Assembly: GCA_026913215.1 (NCBI GenBank)
Contig: JAPTYK010000001.1
Span: forward strand, 5,084,001-5,148,000
Source of the DNA: Streptomyces diastatochromogenes
GTDB taxonomy: Bacteria > Actinomycetota > Actinomycetes > Streptomycetales > Streptomycetaceae
Length of the DNA stretch: 64,000 bases
Direction of reading: 5' to 3'
Shown here in pieces: positions 8,497 to 19,501 of this stretch. The first letter of the stretch is position 1, and every line of letters starts with the position of its first letter. Made by a program: the position numbers and the translations under genes. The notes beneath the pieces were generated by a model that saw only the letters and a list, made by a program, of their open reading frames with translations, searched no databases and was not told where the DNA came from.

Positions 8497-9913
8497 TTCT
8501 CGGCGTCCCCGTCCTCCGGGCCCTCGCCCCTGGCCGCCTCGCCGAGCATCTTGTCCAGCTCGGAGAAGTCCAGGTGCTCGCGGTGCACGAAGCCGTCAGG
8601 GTCGTCCAGGTCGGTCGCCGTCGGCAGCATGTCCGGGTGCTCCCACAGCCCGTCCCGGCCGTCGACCCCGCGCGCGTCGGTGAGCGAGGCCCACAGGCGC
8701 GCCGCGTCCCGCAGCCGGCGCGGACGCAGCTCCAGACCGATCAGCGTCGCGAAGGTCTGCTCGGCGGGACCGCCCGAGGCCCGGCGCCGGCGCAGCGTCT
8801 CGCGCAGCGCGTCCGCCGAGGTCAGCCGCGACTTGGCGGCCTCGTGGACCACCGCGTCCACCCAGCCCTCGACCAGCGCGAGCGCCGTCTCCAGACGGGC
8901 CAGGGCCGCCTTCTGCTCCGGGGTGTCCTCCGGCTGGAACATGCCCTGCTGAAGCGCCTCCTGCAGCTGCTCCGGGTGCGTCGGGTCGAGCTGACCGACC
9001 GCCTCCTCCAGCTTCGAGGTGTCGACCTTGATCCCGCGCGCGTACCCCTCGACCGCACCGAAGAGGTGCGCCCGCAGCCACGGCACGTGCGCGAAGAGAC
9101 GCTGGTGCGCGGCCTCGCGCAGGGCCAGGTAGAGCCGCACCTCGTCCGAGGGCACGCCCAGGTCCTGCCGAAGGCCTCGATGTTCAGCGGGAGCAGCGCG
9201 GCGCGCCCGGCCGGGCCCAGCGGCAGACCGACGTCCGTGGAGCCGACGACCTCACCGGCCAGCGCGCCCACGGCCTGCCCGATCTGCTGGCCGAACATGG
9301 CGCCGCCCATCGAGCGCATCATGCCGATCAGCGGACCGGCCATGGCCTGCATCTCCTGCGGCAGGACGTCGCCCATCGCCGAGCCGACCCGCTCGGCGAC
9401 CGGGTCCACGAGCTGCTGCCACGCCGGCAGGGTCGCCTCGACCCACTCCGCGCGGCTCCAGGCCACGGCCGTGCCCGCGCCCGAGGGCAGCGAGGTGACC
9501 TGGTCCAGCCACAGGTCGGCCAGGCGCACGGCCTCCTCGACCGCCGACTTCTCGGCCGGGCCCACGCTCGCGTCCTTGACGCCGTCGGCGGTGCCCTGGG
9601 CCACCACCTGGCGGGCGATCTGCTTGGCCATGTCCCAGTTCACGGGACCGCCCTCGTAGCTCAGCATCTGCCCGAGCTGCTGGAAGGCCGCGCCCAGGTC
9701 GTTGGGGTTCAGATTGCCGAACATCGCGGCGAAGGGATTGTCCGCGCCACCGGGACCGCCCATCCCGGGCAGCCCGCCGAAGCCGAACGGGTTCGCACCG
9801 AACGGGTTGCCGCCGGACCCCTGGCCACCTCCGGCGGGGTCCTTCTTCTTGCCCTCGTCGCCGTTCTCCGGCTCCTCCGGCGGAAGGCCGAATCCGAATG
9901 GGGTGTCACTCAC
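8493..9913 (-). CDS. DUF2342 (zinc-metallopeptidase-like) protein, one frameshift
   Basis: About 473 aa from GTG 9913 (VSDTPFGFGLPPEE), with GAGGAAA just upstream. The N-terminal 70 residues are a Gly/Asn/Pro/Phe-rich low-complexity segment (NPFGANPFGFGGLPG). The rest fits the actinobacterial DUF2342 family, distantly related to zinc metallopeptidases, from FQQLGQMLSYEGGPVNW onward. The helix around VDAVVHEAAK stands where relatives have a metal helix, but a full HExxH is not visible, so peptidase activity is doubtful. A single shift near 9165 (after NIEAFGRTW, before LGVPSDEVRLYL) splits the frame. Confidence 0.75.
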
Positions 9914-10125
9914 AGGTTTCCTCGGCTCGTAGGGCCGCCGGCCTTCTGCCGACGGCGACTGCCCGACCAGGCCTGTCAGACAGACCCGCACACCACCAGC
10001 GTAGACATCCGGGCCCGGAATCGGGCTCAGTGCTCCGCCCGGCCGTGCCCTGCGGCAGGATGGACGCCACCTGGTCCGTACGCGTCATGCGCGTGCGTAC
10101 TGAAGACAACCGCTGGAGACGCCCG

Positions 10126-11233
10126 GTGAGTTCCCCAGATCCACAGGTTCGCGGAGCGCGAAACCCCTCAACCCGGTCCGCCGTGCGCGGCCCCGTCGTC
10201 GCGGTCACCGGCGCCGCCTCCGGCGTCGGTGACCTGCTGACCAGGCGCCTCGCCGCCTCCGAGGAGATCAAGCGGGTCGTCGCCATCGACGAGCGCCGGG
10301 GCGAGGTCGCCGAGGCGCAGTGGCACATCCTCGACGTCCGCGACCCGGCCATCGCCGAGAAGCTGCGCGGCGCGGACGTCGTCGTGCACCTCGCCGTCGA
10401 CCTCGACCTGGAGACCGACCCCGCCGCCCGGACGGCCTACAACGTGCGCGGCACCCAGACCGTGCTGACCGCCGCCGCCGCGGCCGGGGTGCACCGGGTG
10501 GTGCTCTGCACCTCCGCCATGGTCTACGGGGCGCTGCCCGACAACGACATCCCGCTCTCCGAGGACGCCGAGCTCAGGGCGACGGCCGAGGCCACCGGCG
10601 TCGGCGACATGCTGGAGATCGAGCGCCTCGGCCGCCGCGCCCCCGCGCGCACCCCGGCCTGAACGTCACCGTCGTCCGCCCCGCCGTCCTCGTCGGCGGC
10701 ACGGACACGGCGCTGACCCGCTACTTCGAGTCGCCGCGCCTGCTCGTCGTCGCCGGATCCCGGCCCACCTGGCAGTTCTGCCACGTCGAGGACCTGGTGA
10801 GCGCCCTGGAGTACGCGGCCCTGGAGAAGGTCGACGGGAGTTCGCGGTCGGCTGCGAGGGCTGGCTCGAACAGGAGGAGGTCGAGGAGCTCTCCGGGATC
10901 CGGCGCATGGAGCTGCCCTCGGCGGTCGCCCTCGGCACGGCGGCCCGCCTCCACCGGATCGGCCTCACCCCGTCCCCGGCGGGCGACCTCGCCTACACGA
11001 TGCACCCCTGGGTGGTGAGCGTCGGGCGGCTGCACGACGCCGGCTGGCGCCCGAAGTGGACGAACGAGGAGGTCCTCGCCGCGCTCCTGGAGGAGGTCGA
11101 GGGCCGCCACACGGTCGCCGGGCGCCGCCTGGGCCGCAAGGACGCGACGGCGGCGGGCGCGGCCGGCGCCACGGTGGCGCTGCTCGGCACGGCGGCCCTG
11201 GTCCGGCAGATGCGGAAGCGGCGCGGGCTGTAG
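10126..11233 (+). CDS. NAD-dependent epimerase/SDR family protein, frameshifted
   Basis: Extended short-chain dehydrogenase. Start GTG 10126 follows GGAG at 10114-10117. Rossmann start VAVTGAASGVGDLLTRRLA, then DVRD, the NVRGT strand and the SAMVYGA region with a likely catalytic Ser/Tyr. Frame breaks fall near 10640 (before LNVTVVRPAVLVGG) and 10845 (before EFAVGCEGWLEQEEV). The last 30 residues end in an alanine-rich hydrophobic stretch and RKRRGL, possibly a membrane tail. Substrate unknown; sugar-nucleotide or steroid-like substrates are typical. Confidence 0.78.
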
Positions 11234-11347
11234 CGGGCGACGGACGGGCGGCGCGCGGACGACTTGTAGGACCTCCTACGGAGGGTCTCGTCCACAGGTC
11301 GAAAGGTCCCTTACCCGATGTCGGAGCCGTGCGGCACCATGGAGCGC

Positions 11348-11809
<462 letters not shown>

Positions 11810-11937
11810 GGCGGCAAGGCGGCGCGCCGACGGGGCGTAGCCGAACGCCCGATTTGCGTAACCGCCCCCCAGGCGCCAGCGTTGATCCCACAGATGACAC
11901 AGTCTGCTGATCAACTCACTGGGGATGGGAGGTCGGG

Positions 11938-12168
11938 ATGGCAGCGCTGGCCTGGTTGCTGATTCCGCTTTTCGCAGTCGTCGGCGCGGCGATATGGGGA
12001 AGTTGGGCTTCGAGGAACAAGACCATAGGTGACGTGGCCGAACTCGCCGGCTACGCGCGCTTCCGGGACGCCATGGAGCGGACCCACACCACGGCCGCCG
12101 AACCCGTCCGCCCGGAGCGCGAGCCCGCCGCGACGGCCTCCGCGGTCAGCACCTCGCCGTCCGGCTGA
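11938..12168 (+). CDS. Small single-span membrane protein
   Basis: 76 aa, no family recognised. Residues 2-22 (AALAWLLIPLFAVVGAAIWG) form one membrane segment, followed by a cytoplasmic-like polar tail rich in Glu, Arg and Thr. Start ATG 11938 has GGGAGG ten bases upstream. It precedes the PDZ protease gene by 66 bases in the same direction and may share its transcript. Confidence 0.7.
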   Translation: MAALAWLLIPLFAVVGAAIWGSWASRNKTIGDVAELAGYARFRDAMERTHTTAAEPVRPEREPAATASAVSTSPSG

Positions 12169-12233
12169 CGCGGGCCGCCTCGTACGGACCGCCCCAGGGG
12201 TGCACCCACAGGCGAGTCCCGTACTGTCGTTCC

Positions 12234-13321
12234 ATGCCACGCCGCACCGCGACGATGCTCGCCTCCACCCTGGTCCTGATCTGCCTGCTCATCGCGGGCG
12301 TCCTGATCCCGGTGCCGTACGCGGAGATGAGCCCGGGCCCCACGGTCAACACCCTCGGCGAGGCCGGCGGGGAGCCGGTCCTCAAGATCTCGGGACGCAA
12401 GACCTACCCGACCGACGGCCACCTCAACATGACGACGGTCCGCGTCACCAGCGCGGACTACAAGATGAACGCCGTCGAGGCCGTCTACGGGTGGCTCGCC
12501 CACGACAACGTGGTGGTGCCGCACGACACCCTCTACCCGGACGGCAAGACCGAGGAGCAGTCGAGCCAGGAGAACGCCGAGGAGTTCACCCAGTCCCAGG
12601 AGAGCGCCAAGGTGGCGGCCCTCAAGGAGCTGGGCGTCCCGGTGGTCTCCCGGGTCGTCGTCGCCACCGTCGTCAAGGGCGCCCCGGCCGAGGGCAAGCT
12701 GCACGCCGGGGACGTCATCAGGGCCGTCGACGGCGTGCCGATCAAGGACCAGGGGGACGTCGCCAAGCAGGTGACGCAGCACAAGCCCGGCCAGGACGTC
12801 GTGTTCACGGTCGTCCCCGCCAAGGAGGCGGCCGCCGCCGAGAAGGCCCACAAGGAGCCCACCGTCACCCGGAAGGTGGTCATCAGGACCACCACGTCCG
12901 AGGAGGGCGACCGGGCCGTCGTCGGCATCCAGGCGGGCACCGACCACGTCTTCCCGTTCACGATCGACATCAACCTGGCCCGCGTCGGCGGCCCCAGCGC
13001 CGGTCTGATGTTCGCCCTCGGCATCGTCGACAAGCTCACCCGGAGAGCCTCACCGGCGGCCGGTTCATCGCCGGCACCGGCACCATCGACGACAAGGGCC
13101 AGGTCGGCCCGATCGGCGGCATCGAGATGAAGCTGGTCGGCGCGCGGAACGCGGGCGCGGAGTACTTCCTCACCCCGGCCGACAACTGCGCGGCGGCCGC
13201 CGCCGACACGCCCGACGGCCTCACGCTGATCAAGGTGAACACCATCGGCGACGCCAGGAAGTCGCTGGAGAAGCTCCGCGCGGGCGACACGAAGGCCCTG
13301 CCGAGCTGCTCGAAGGGCTGA
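12234..13321 (+). CDS. Membrane-anchored PDZ/Lon-like serine protease (YlbL type), one frameshift
   Basis: About 362 aa. A membrane anchor spans residues 7-28, then a PDZ domain at about 125-205 (GAPAEGKLHAGDVIRAVDG) and a Lon-type proteolytic domain. The catalytic serine is S255 in VGGPSAGLMF; the catalytic lysine lies in the GGIEMKLVGAR segment after the break. The frame is broken near 13040, where ACCCGGAG replaces the expected ACCCCGGAG; the second part (SLTGGRFIAGTGTIDDKG onward) reads normally to the stop. Probably an extracytoplasmic quality-control protease. It ends before a strong terminator. Confidence 0.85.
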
Positions 13322-13342
13322 GCACGCGCCCGCGTACGCGAG

Positions 13343-13373
13343 AGGGGCGCCCGGTCACCGACCGGGCGCCCCT
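13343..13373. terminator. Bidirectional terminator
   Basis: AGGGGCGCCCGGT (13343-13355) pairs with ACCGGGCGCCCCT (13361-13373) between convergent genes. Confidence 0.8.
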
Positions 13374-13391
13374 CCCTCGTACCGGAGCGGA

Positions 13392-13913
13392 TCAGCTCTC
13401 GAAGGTCGCCGCCAGCGCCTCGGCGAGGCCCGGCACCAGGTCGGGGCCGGTCAGCACCTCGGTCGCGGTGTCCTTCTCGCGCAGCCGGATCGCGGCCTCG
13501 CGGGTGCCGTTCCGCAGCACCGCCACGGTCATCCGGACCTCCTGGCGGTCCGGGTGCCCGGCGACCCACTTGGCGAGCTGCTTCTCGGTCAGGCCCTGCG
13601 GGACCTGGGCCTCGGCCGACAGGGGCAGCATGAGCCGCTCCACGGTCAGGGCGCAGCCGGCGACGGCGTCGGGCCAGGCGATCGTGCCGAGGAACTCGTC
13701 GAGGGCCTTGCCGCGCGGCAGCTTGTCCTGCTCGATGGGGGTGTAGGCGGTGGCGTCGTCGCCCAGGCCGAGCTGGGAGGCGAGCTTGGGCTCCTGGGCG
13801 CGCAGCCGTGCGGTGTCGACCAGGGCGAAGAGGCGGGCGGGCTGGTCCCAGCCGAGGCCCGACGCGTACTCGTCGATCTCGAGCACGGCGCGGGTGAGGG
13901 GGCTCGACGCCAT
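13392..13913 (-). CDS. PPA1309-family conserved actinobacterial protein
   Basis: 173 aa from ATG 13913 (MASSPLTRAVLEIDEYA). Recognised as the actinobacteria-specific PPA1309 family by its N-terminus and by the LGLGDDATAYTPIEQD and AWPDAVAGCALTVER segments. No catalytic motif, signal or membrane segment is visible; function unknown. It is divergent from the UPF0182 gene, with about 150 bases between the starts. A longer frame upstream (to 14006) lacks family similarity. Confidence 0.75.
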   Translation of the reverse strand: MASSPLTRAVLEIDEYASGLGWDQPARLFALVDTARLRAQEPKLASQLGLGDDATAYTPIEQDKLPRGKALDEFLGTIAWPDAVAGCALTVERLMLPLSAEAQVPQGLTEKQLAKWVAGHPDRQEVRMTVAVLRNGTREAAIRLREKDTATEVLTGPDLVPGLAEALAATFES

Positions 13914-14065
13914 GGGCGGGCCGGAGGGGAAAGGTTGGACATGAGCAATATCCTGCCTCCTCTTCGCCGGAAGTCGGGAACTAGGTAAAGCCTCAGTAAG
14001 TTGCACCAGTGGGCTCTACGATCGCGGGGCCTGCTTTCAGACGCATCAACATCGAGGGGCGCACG

Positions 14066-16981
14066 TTGGCTTTCCAGATGCCGGACCGTGGCCAAGGCCC
14101 GTCCGGGCCGAGGGTGAGAGTCGGCCGGCCGTCCCGGCGGGCCCGCACCCTGCTCATGACACTCGGGGTGCTGGCCGTCCTCGCCATGGCGTTCGTGATG
14201 TTCGCCGGGTTCTGGACGGACTGGCTCTGGTACCGCTCGGTCGAGTACTCGTCCGTGTTCACCACCACCCTGTGGACCAAGATCGGCCTCTTCCTGGTCT
14301 TCGGCCTGCTGATGGGGATCGCCGTCGGCTTCAACATCTGGCTGGCGCACCGGCTGCGGCCGCCGCTCAGCGCGATGTCCCTGGAGCAGCAGAGCCTCGA
14401 CCGGTACCGGATGGGTCTGGCCCCGTTCCGGAAGTGGGTGCTGCTCGCGGTCACCACGCTGGTGGCGCTGATCGCCGGCGCGTCCGCGTCCGGCCAGTGG
14501 CGCACCTGGCTCATGTGGGTCAACGGGGTGAAGTTCGGCCAGAAGGACCCGCAGTTCGGCCTCGACGTGTCGTTCTACGCCTTCGACCTGCCCTGGTACC
14601 GCTTCCTCCTCGCGTTCGGCTTCGCCGCCGCCGTCCTGTCGCTGATCGCCGCCGCGCTCACGCACTACCTGTACGGCGGGCTCAGGATCACCAGCCCGGG
14701 TGCGCGCGCCACCGGCGCGGCCACCGGCCACCTCTCGGTGCTGCTCGGCCTCTTCGTCGCGCTCAAGGCCGTCGCGTACTGGCTCGACCGGTACGGCCTG
14801 GCGGTGAAGTCCAGTGACTTCAAGGCCACGGGCAACTGGACGGGCCTGCGGTACGTCGACGCCAACGCGTTCCTGCCGGCGAAGACGATCCTGTTCTGCA
14901 TCGCCGTCATCTGCGCGCTGCTGTTCTTCGCGACGATCTGGCGCCGCACCTGGCAGCTGCCGGTGATCGGCTTCGGCCTGATGGTCCTCTCCGCGATCCT
15001 CATCGGCGGCCTGTACCCGGCGATCGTGCAGAAGTTCCAGGTCCAGCCGAACGAGCAGGCCAAGGAAGCGCCGTACATCCAGAAGAACATCGACGCGACC
15101 CGCCAGGCGTACGCGATCGACGGGACGAAGGCCGAGAACTACTCGGGCAAGTCGACGGTCAAGGCCAAGGACCGGCTGCGGACGGACGCCGACACGGCGG
15201 CCAGCTACCGCCTCCTCGACCCGAACATCGTGTCGCCGACGTTCCAGCAGCTGGAGCAGAAGCGGAAGTACTACCAGTTCCCGACGACCCTGGACGTGGA
15301 CCGCTACCAGGGCAAGGACACCGTCGTCGGTCTGCGCGAGCTCAACATCAAGGGCATCCCGAAGCGGAACTGGATCAACGACCACTTCACCTACACCCAC
15401 GGCTACGGCGCGATCATGGCCGCGGGCACGCAGACGGACGCCAACGGCTCCCCGGTCTTCACCGAGTCCGGACTGCCGACGACCGGCACGCTGGGCACCT
15501 ACCAGCAGCGGATCTACTACGGCGAGAAGACCGACCAGTACTCGATCGTGGGCGGCCCGCAGAAGGAGCTGGACTACGAGGAGAACGGCGAGAAGACCAC
15601 CAGCTACAAGGAGAAGAGCGGCGTCAGCCTCTCCAGCACCTTCAACCGCGCCGCGTACGCGGTGGCCTTCAGCGAGCCGCAGATCCTCTACTCGGGGGCC
15701 ATCGGCGAGGGCTCGCGGATCCTCTACAACCGCACGCCCAAGGAGCGCGTCGAGGCCGTCGCGCCCTGGCTGACCATCGACGGCGACGCCTACCCGGCGG
15801 TCGTCGACGGCCGGATCCAGTGGATCGTCGACGCCTACACGACGACCAACGGCTACCCGTACGCCTCGCGCACCACGCTCGGCGACACCACGGCCGACTC
15901 GCTGACCGTCGGCAACCAGCAGCGCGCGGTCGTCGCCCAGCAGAACCAGGTCAACTACATCCGCAACTCGGTGAAGGCCACCGTCGACGCCTACGACGGC
16001 ACGGTGAAGCTCTACGAGTGGGACACCCAGGACCCGGTCCTCAAGACCTGGATGAAGGCCTTCCCGGGCACCGTCCAGCCGAAGTCCGAGATCAAGCCCG
16101 ACCTGCTGGCGCACCTGCGCTACCCGCAGGACATGTTCAAGGTCCAGCGCGAGCTGCTGACCCGCTACCACGTCACCGACCCCGCGCAGTTCTACAGTGG
16201 CTCGGACGCCTGGCAGGTGCCGGACGACCCGACCAACAAGGACGGCAACGCGGTCCCGCCGTACTACCTGAGCATGAAGATGCCCGGGGACACGGGACAG
16301 CGCTTCTCGCTGACGACGACGTTCACGCCGAACGGGCGGCCCAACCTGGGCGCCTTCATGGCGGTCGACGCCGACGCCACCAGCAAGGAGTACGGCCGGC
16401 TGAGACTGCTGCGGGTCACCGAGGACGTGCCGGGACCGGCCCAGGTGCAGAGCAAGCTCAACGGTCTGCCCTCCGTGGCCACCTTCGTCCGGGACATGAA
16501 GGGCGCCGACTCCGACATCCAGTACGGCAACCTGCTGACCGTGCCGCTCGACGGCGGGTTCCTGTACGTGGAGCCGGTGTACGCCCAGGGGCGCAACGCG
16601 CTCTACCCGCTCCTGAAGAAGGTCGCCGTGTCGTACGTGGACGCGGACCAGCCGGACGGTGACACGACCAAGGACACCACGGTGTTCGAGGACAACCTCA
16701 CCAAGGCGCTCAACGCGGTCTTCGGGGTGGAGGCGCCCACCGCGCCGACGACCCCGCCGGGCACCACGCAGCCGCCCGGCACGACCCAGCCGCCCGCCTC
16801 CGGCGACGCGGCGCTCCAGCAGGCCATCGCCGACGCCCAGAAGGCGTACGACGCGGGCCAGACCGCCCTGCAGAAGGGCGACTGGACCGCGTACGGCAAG
16901 GCCCAGGAGGACCTCCAGGCGGCGCTCCAGCGGGCCGCGGACGCCGGCGCGCAGCTCAAGAAGCCCGGGGCAGGCGGCTGA
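14066..16981 (+). CDS. UPF0182 family large membrane protein
   Basis: About 971 aa, intact. Start is TTG 14066, with GAGGGG seven bases upstream, matching the usual N-terminus AFQMPDRG. Seven hydrophobic spans occupy the first 330 residues (for example LLMTLGVLAVLAMAFVMFAG); the rest is a large outside domain with a Pro/Thr/Gly linker (PPGTTQPPGTTQPP) and a helical Gln/Ala/Asp-rich tail. UPF0182 is widespread in actinobacteria and has no known reaction. It is preceded by the divergent PPA1309 gene. Confidence 0.87.
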   Translation: MAFQMPDRGQGPSGPRVRVGRPSRRARTLLMTLGVLAVLAMAFVMFAGFWTDWLWYRSVEYSSVFTTTLWTKIGLFLVFGLLMGIAVGFNIWLAHRLRPPLSAMSLEQQSLDRYRMGLAPFRKWVLLAVTTLVALIAGASASGQWRTWLMWVNGVKFGQKDPQFGLDVSFYAFDLPWYRFLLAFGFAAAVLSLIAAALTHYLYGGLRITSPGARATGAATGHLSVLLGLFVALKAVAYWLDRYGLAVKSSDFKATGNWTGLRYVDANAFLPAKTILFCIAVICALLFFATIWRRTWQLPVIGFGLMVLSAILIGGLYPAIVQKFQVQPNEQAKEAPYIQKNIDATRQAYAIDGTKAENYSGKSTVKAKDRLRTDADTAASYRLLDPNIVSPTFQQLEQKRKYYQFPTTLDVDRYQGKDTVVGLRELNIKGIPKRNWINDHFTYTHGYGAIMAAGTQTDANGSPVFTESGLPTTGTLGTYQQRIYYGEKTDQYSIVGGPQKELDYEENGEKTTSYKEKSGVSLSSTFNRAAYAVAFSEPQILYSGAIGEGSRILYNRTPKERVEAVAPWLTIDGDAYPAVVDGRIQWIVDAYTTTNGYPYASRTTLGDTTADSLTVGNQQRAVVAQQNQVNYIRNSVKATVDAYDGTVKLYEWDTQDPVLKTWMKAFPGTVQPKSEIKPDLLAHLRYPQDMFKVQRELLTRYHVTDPAQFYSGSDAWQVPDDPTNKDGNAVPPYYLSMKMPGDTGQRFSLTTTFTPNGRPNLGAFMAVDADATSKEYGRLRLLRVTEDVPGPAQVQSKLNGLPSVATFVRDMKGADSDIQYGNLLTVPLDGGFLYVEPVYAQGRNALYPLLKKVAVSYVDADQPDGDTTKDTTVFEDNLTKALNAVFGVEAPTAPTTPPGTTQPPGTTQPPASGDAALQQAIADAQKAYDAGQTALQKGDWTAYGKAQEDLQAALQRAADAGAQLKKPGAGG

Positions 16982-17026
16982 CCTGAGCTTTTCCACCCCC
17001 GCGTCGTGATACTGTGGTTTCACCGA

Positions 17027-17100
17027 CGCGGGGTGGAGCAGCTCGGTAGCTCGCTGGGCTCATAACCCAGAGGTCGCAGGTTCAAATCCTGTCCCCGCTA
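17027..17100 (+). tRNA. Initiator tRNA-fMet (CAT), copy 1
   Basis: 74 bases without encoded CCA. The acceptor arm opens CGCGGGG and closes CCCCGCT, leaving the first pair unpaired as in initiators. The anticodon stem GGGCTCATAACCC has the initiator-type three G-C pairs and a CAT anticodon; the T arm contains GGTTCAAATCC. It is identical to the copy at 19315-19388. Confidence 0.95.
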
Positions 17101-17109
17101 CTCAGAGGC

Positions 17110-17138
17110 AGGGCCCGGATCCATAGGATCCGGGCCCT
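17110..17138 (+). terminator. Terminator after tRNA-fMet copy 1
   Basis: AGGGCCCGGATCC (17110-17122) and GGATCCGGGCCCT (17126-17138) form a perfect 13-base stem with a 3-base loop. Confidence 0.8.
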
Positions 17139-17301
17139 TGTCGTGTGTCGTCGTGCCGGGGGGTGCCGAAGAGCGGTAGGGAAGGGGCGAGTTGGCGTGA
17201 GTCGTGTTTGACTTGTCTCTCTGTGGGCATGTCGACAAAACGCTGAGTGACCTCACTGGCTGCGGTATACCAGGTGTGCTCGGGTTGCGGGTGGTGCGAC
17301 G

Positions 17302-19268
17302 ATGGTATTTATGGGGGACAGGGCAACTCTGTTGGAGACAGGGCGGTTTGTGCAGCGGCACGCCAGAAACGCCGCAGACGAGATCATCGAGGCAGTAGGG
17401 GCCGTCGATGCGGCCGTCGACACCACCGCCGAGACCGAGACCGACGCCGAGAACGAGACCGAGACCGAGGCCCGGCACCGGCGGGCGGCCGAGCGCGGTG
17501 ACCTCGCCTCGATGAGCGCGCTCGGCGCGCTGCTGCTGCGCCGCGGCGACCTCGACGGCGCCGAGCCGTACCTGCGGGGCGCCACCGCCGAGGGGACCGG
17601 GCCGCCGCCAACAACCTGGGCGTCCTGCTCCACCAGCGCGGATACGCCGACGAGGCGGCGGCTGGTGGCGGGTCGCCGCCGTCGCCGGCTCCGCGCCCGC
17701 CGCCCACGCGCTCGGACGCCACCACCGCGAGCGCGGCGACGAGCCGGCCGCCGAGTACTGGCTGCGCCAGGCGGCCGAGCAGGGCCACGCCCTCGGCGCG
17801 TACGCCCTCGCCGACCTCCTGGAGCACCGCAGCGACGTCGGCGCCGAGCGCTGGCTGCGCGCCGCCGCCGAACAGGGCCACCGCGAGGCCGCCTACCGCC
17901 TCGCCCTCGCCCTGGAGCGCCGCGCCACCGAGACCACCCGCGGACCGCACGAGACCGGCACCCGGCTCCGGGTCCCGGGCACCGCCGCGATCGTGCCCGC
18001 CGGCACGCCCGCGACCGCCGCCCCGGGCGCCGTGCCCGGACAGCCCGGCGGCGAGGGCACGGGCGCGGCCGCCGAGGCCGAGCAGTGGTTCCGCCAGGCC
18101 GCCGCGCGCGGCCACCGGCGGGCCGCGTTCCACCTCGGCGCGATCCTGGAGCACCGCGGCGAGCTCAGGAGGCCGGCCGCTGGTACCTCAGCTCCGCCCG
18201 GGAGGGCGAGGCGAAGGCCGCCTGCGCGCTCGCCTTCCTGCTCCGCGACGCGGGCGACGAGGAGAGCGCCGCCGTGTGGTGGCTGAGGGCCGCCCAGGAC
18301 GGCGACGGCAACGCGGCCAACGCGCTCGGCGCCCTGCACGCCGCCCGCGGCGAGCAGCAGACCGCCGAGCGCTGGTACCGGGCCGCCATGGACGCCGGCG
18401 ACGTCAACGGCGCCTACAACCTCGGGCTGCTCTGCGCCGCCCAGGACCGCATCCCGCAGGCCGAGCAGTGGTACCGCCGCGCCGCCTACGCGGGCCACCG
18501 CGAGGCCGCCAACGCGCTCGCCGTGCTGCTCCTCCAGGCCGGCGACGCCAACGGCGCCGAGCCCTGGTTCTCCAAGGCCGCCGAGGCCGGCAGCGTGGAC
18601 GCCGCCTTCAACCTGGGCATCCTCCACGCCGGCCGCGACGACGACCGCACGGCCCTCGTCTGGTACGAGCGGGCGCGGCCGCCAGGCACACCGAGGCCGC
18701 CCTCCAGGTCGGCATCGCCGCCCTCCGGGACGGCGACGAGCAGACCGCCGAGCGGCACCTGCGGTGCGCGGCCGGCGGCGGCAGCGCCGAGGCCGCCTTC
18801 CGGCTCGCCTCGGTGCTCGACGCGTCGCCCCGAGCCCGGCCCCGCCGTGCTCGGCGCCCCGCGCGAGGAGAAGTCCGAGTGCGAGGAGTGGTACGAGCGG
18901 GCCGCCCAGCAGGGCCACCGGCGCGCCCAGGTGCGGGTCGGGATGCTCGCCGCCGGGCGCGGCGACCTCGCCGAGGCCGACCGCTGGTACCGCGAGGCCG
19001 CCGAGGCGGGCAGCCGCAACGGCGCCTTCAACCTCGGGCTGCTCCTCGCCCGCGAGGGCAGCGAGCGGAGGCCGCCCTCTGGTGGACCCGGGCGGCGCGG
19101 GCGGGCCACGGCCGCGCCGCGCTCCGGCTCGCGCTGCTCGCGGCGCGCCGGGGCGAGCTCACCGAGGGGCGCCGCTGGTGCGACCGCGCGGTGGAGCTGG
19201 GCCCGGCGGAGGTCGCCGAGCGGGCGGCCCGGCTGAGCGAGGCGCTGCACCAGGAGCTCACGGCCTAA
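17302..19268 (+). CDS. Sel1/TPR repeat protein, several frameshifts
   Basis: About 650 aa of Sel1-like repeats, each with a pattern such as AxxWYRxAAxxGxxxAAxxLGxLL. At least twelve repeats are readable, for example AERWYRAAMDAGDVNGAYNLG and AEQWYRRAAYAGHREAANALA. The N-terminus MGDRATLLETGRFVQRH with an acidic Glu/Thr segment precedes the repeats. Repeat proteins of this type act as scaffolds. Frame breaks occur near 17600, 17660, 18168, 18680, 18825 and 19065. The gene lies exactly between two identical initiator tRNA genes. ATG 17302 or 17311 may be the start. Confidence 0.8.
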
Positions 19269-19314
19269 CCAATTTGCCCTGCTCCGAACGGTCCCGTAAG
19301 GTGGTGTTCACCGA

Positions 19315-19388
19315 CGCGGGGTGGAGCAGCTCGGTAGCTCGCTGGGCTCATAACCCAGAGGTCGCAGGTTCAAATCCTGTCCCCGCTA
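19315..19388 (+). tRNA. Initiator tRNA-fMet (CAT), copy 2
   Basis: Sequence identical over its whole 74 bases to the copy at 17027-17100, including the unpaired first acceptor position and the three G-C pairs next to the CAT anticodon loop. Some flanking bases (TTCACCGA before, CTCAG after) are also shared, pointing to a duplication of tRNA plus promoter-proximal DNA. Confidence 0.95.
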
Positions 19389-19398
19389 CTCAGTAGCA

Positions 19399-19435
19399 CG
19401 AAGGCCCGGATCCAGTCACTGGATCCGGGCCTTCG
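19399..19435 (+). terminator. Terminator after tRNA-fMet copy 2
   Basis: CGAAGGCCCGGATCCAGT (19399-19416) pairs with ACTGGATCCGGGCCTTCG (19418-19435), a perfect 18-base stem closed by a very small loop. Confidence 0.8.
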
Positions 19436-19465
19436 TCGTCGGTGCCCGAGGGCGACGGCCTACGG

Positions 19466-19494
19466 AAAAGCCCCCGCCGGAGCGGGGGCTTCTT
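19466..19494 (-). terminator. Terminator of the Fur-family gene
   Basis: AAGCCCCCGC and GCGGGGGCTT pair (19468-19491); read on the minus strand the stem is followed by TTTT, so it ends the Fur-family gene. Confidence 0.75.
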
Positions 19495-19501
19495 CGTGGG
19501 G

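Noticed and set aside
13646..17023. Minus-strand open frame of 1125 codons
   Set aside because: It is the antisense shadow of the UPF0182 gene; it lacks family motifs and is rich in Arg, Gly and Val as expected from high-G+C antisense.
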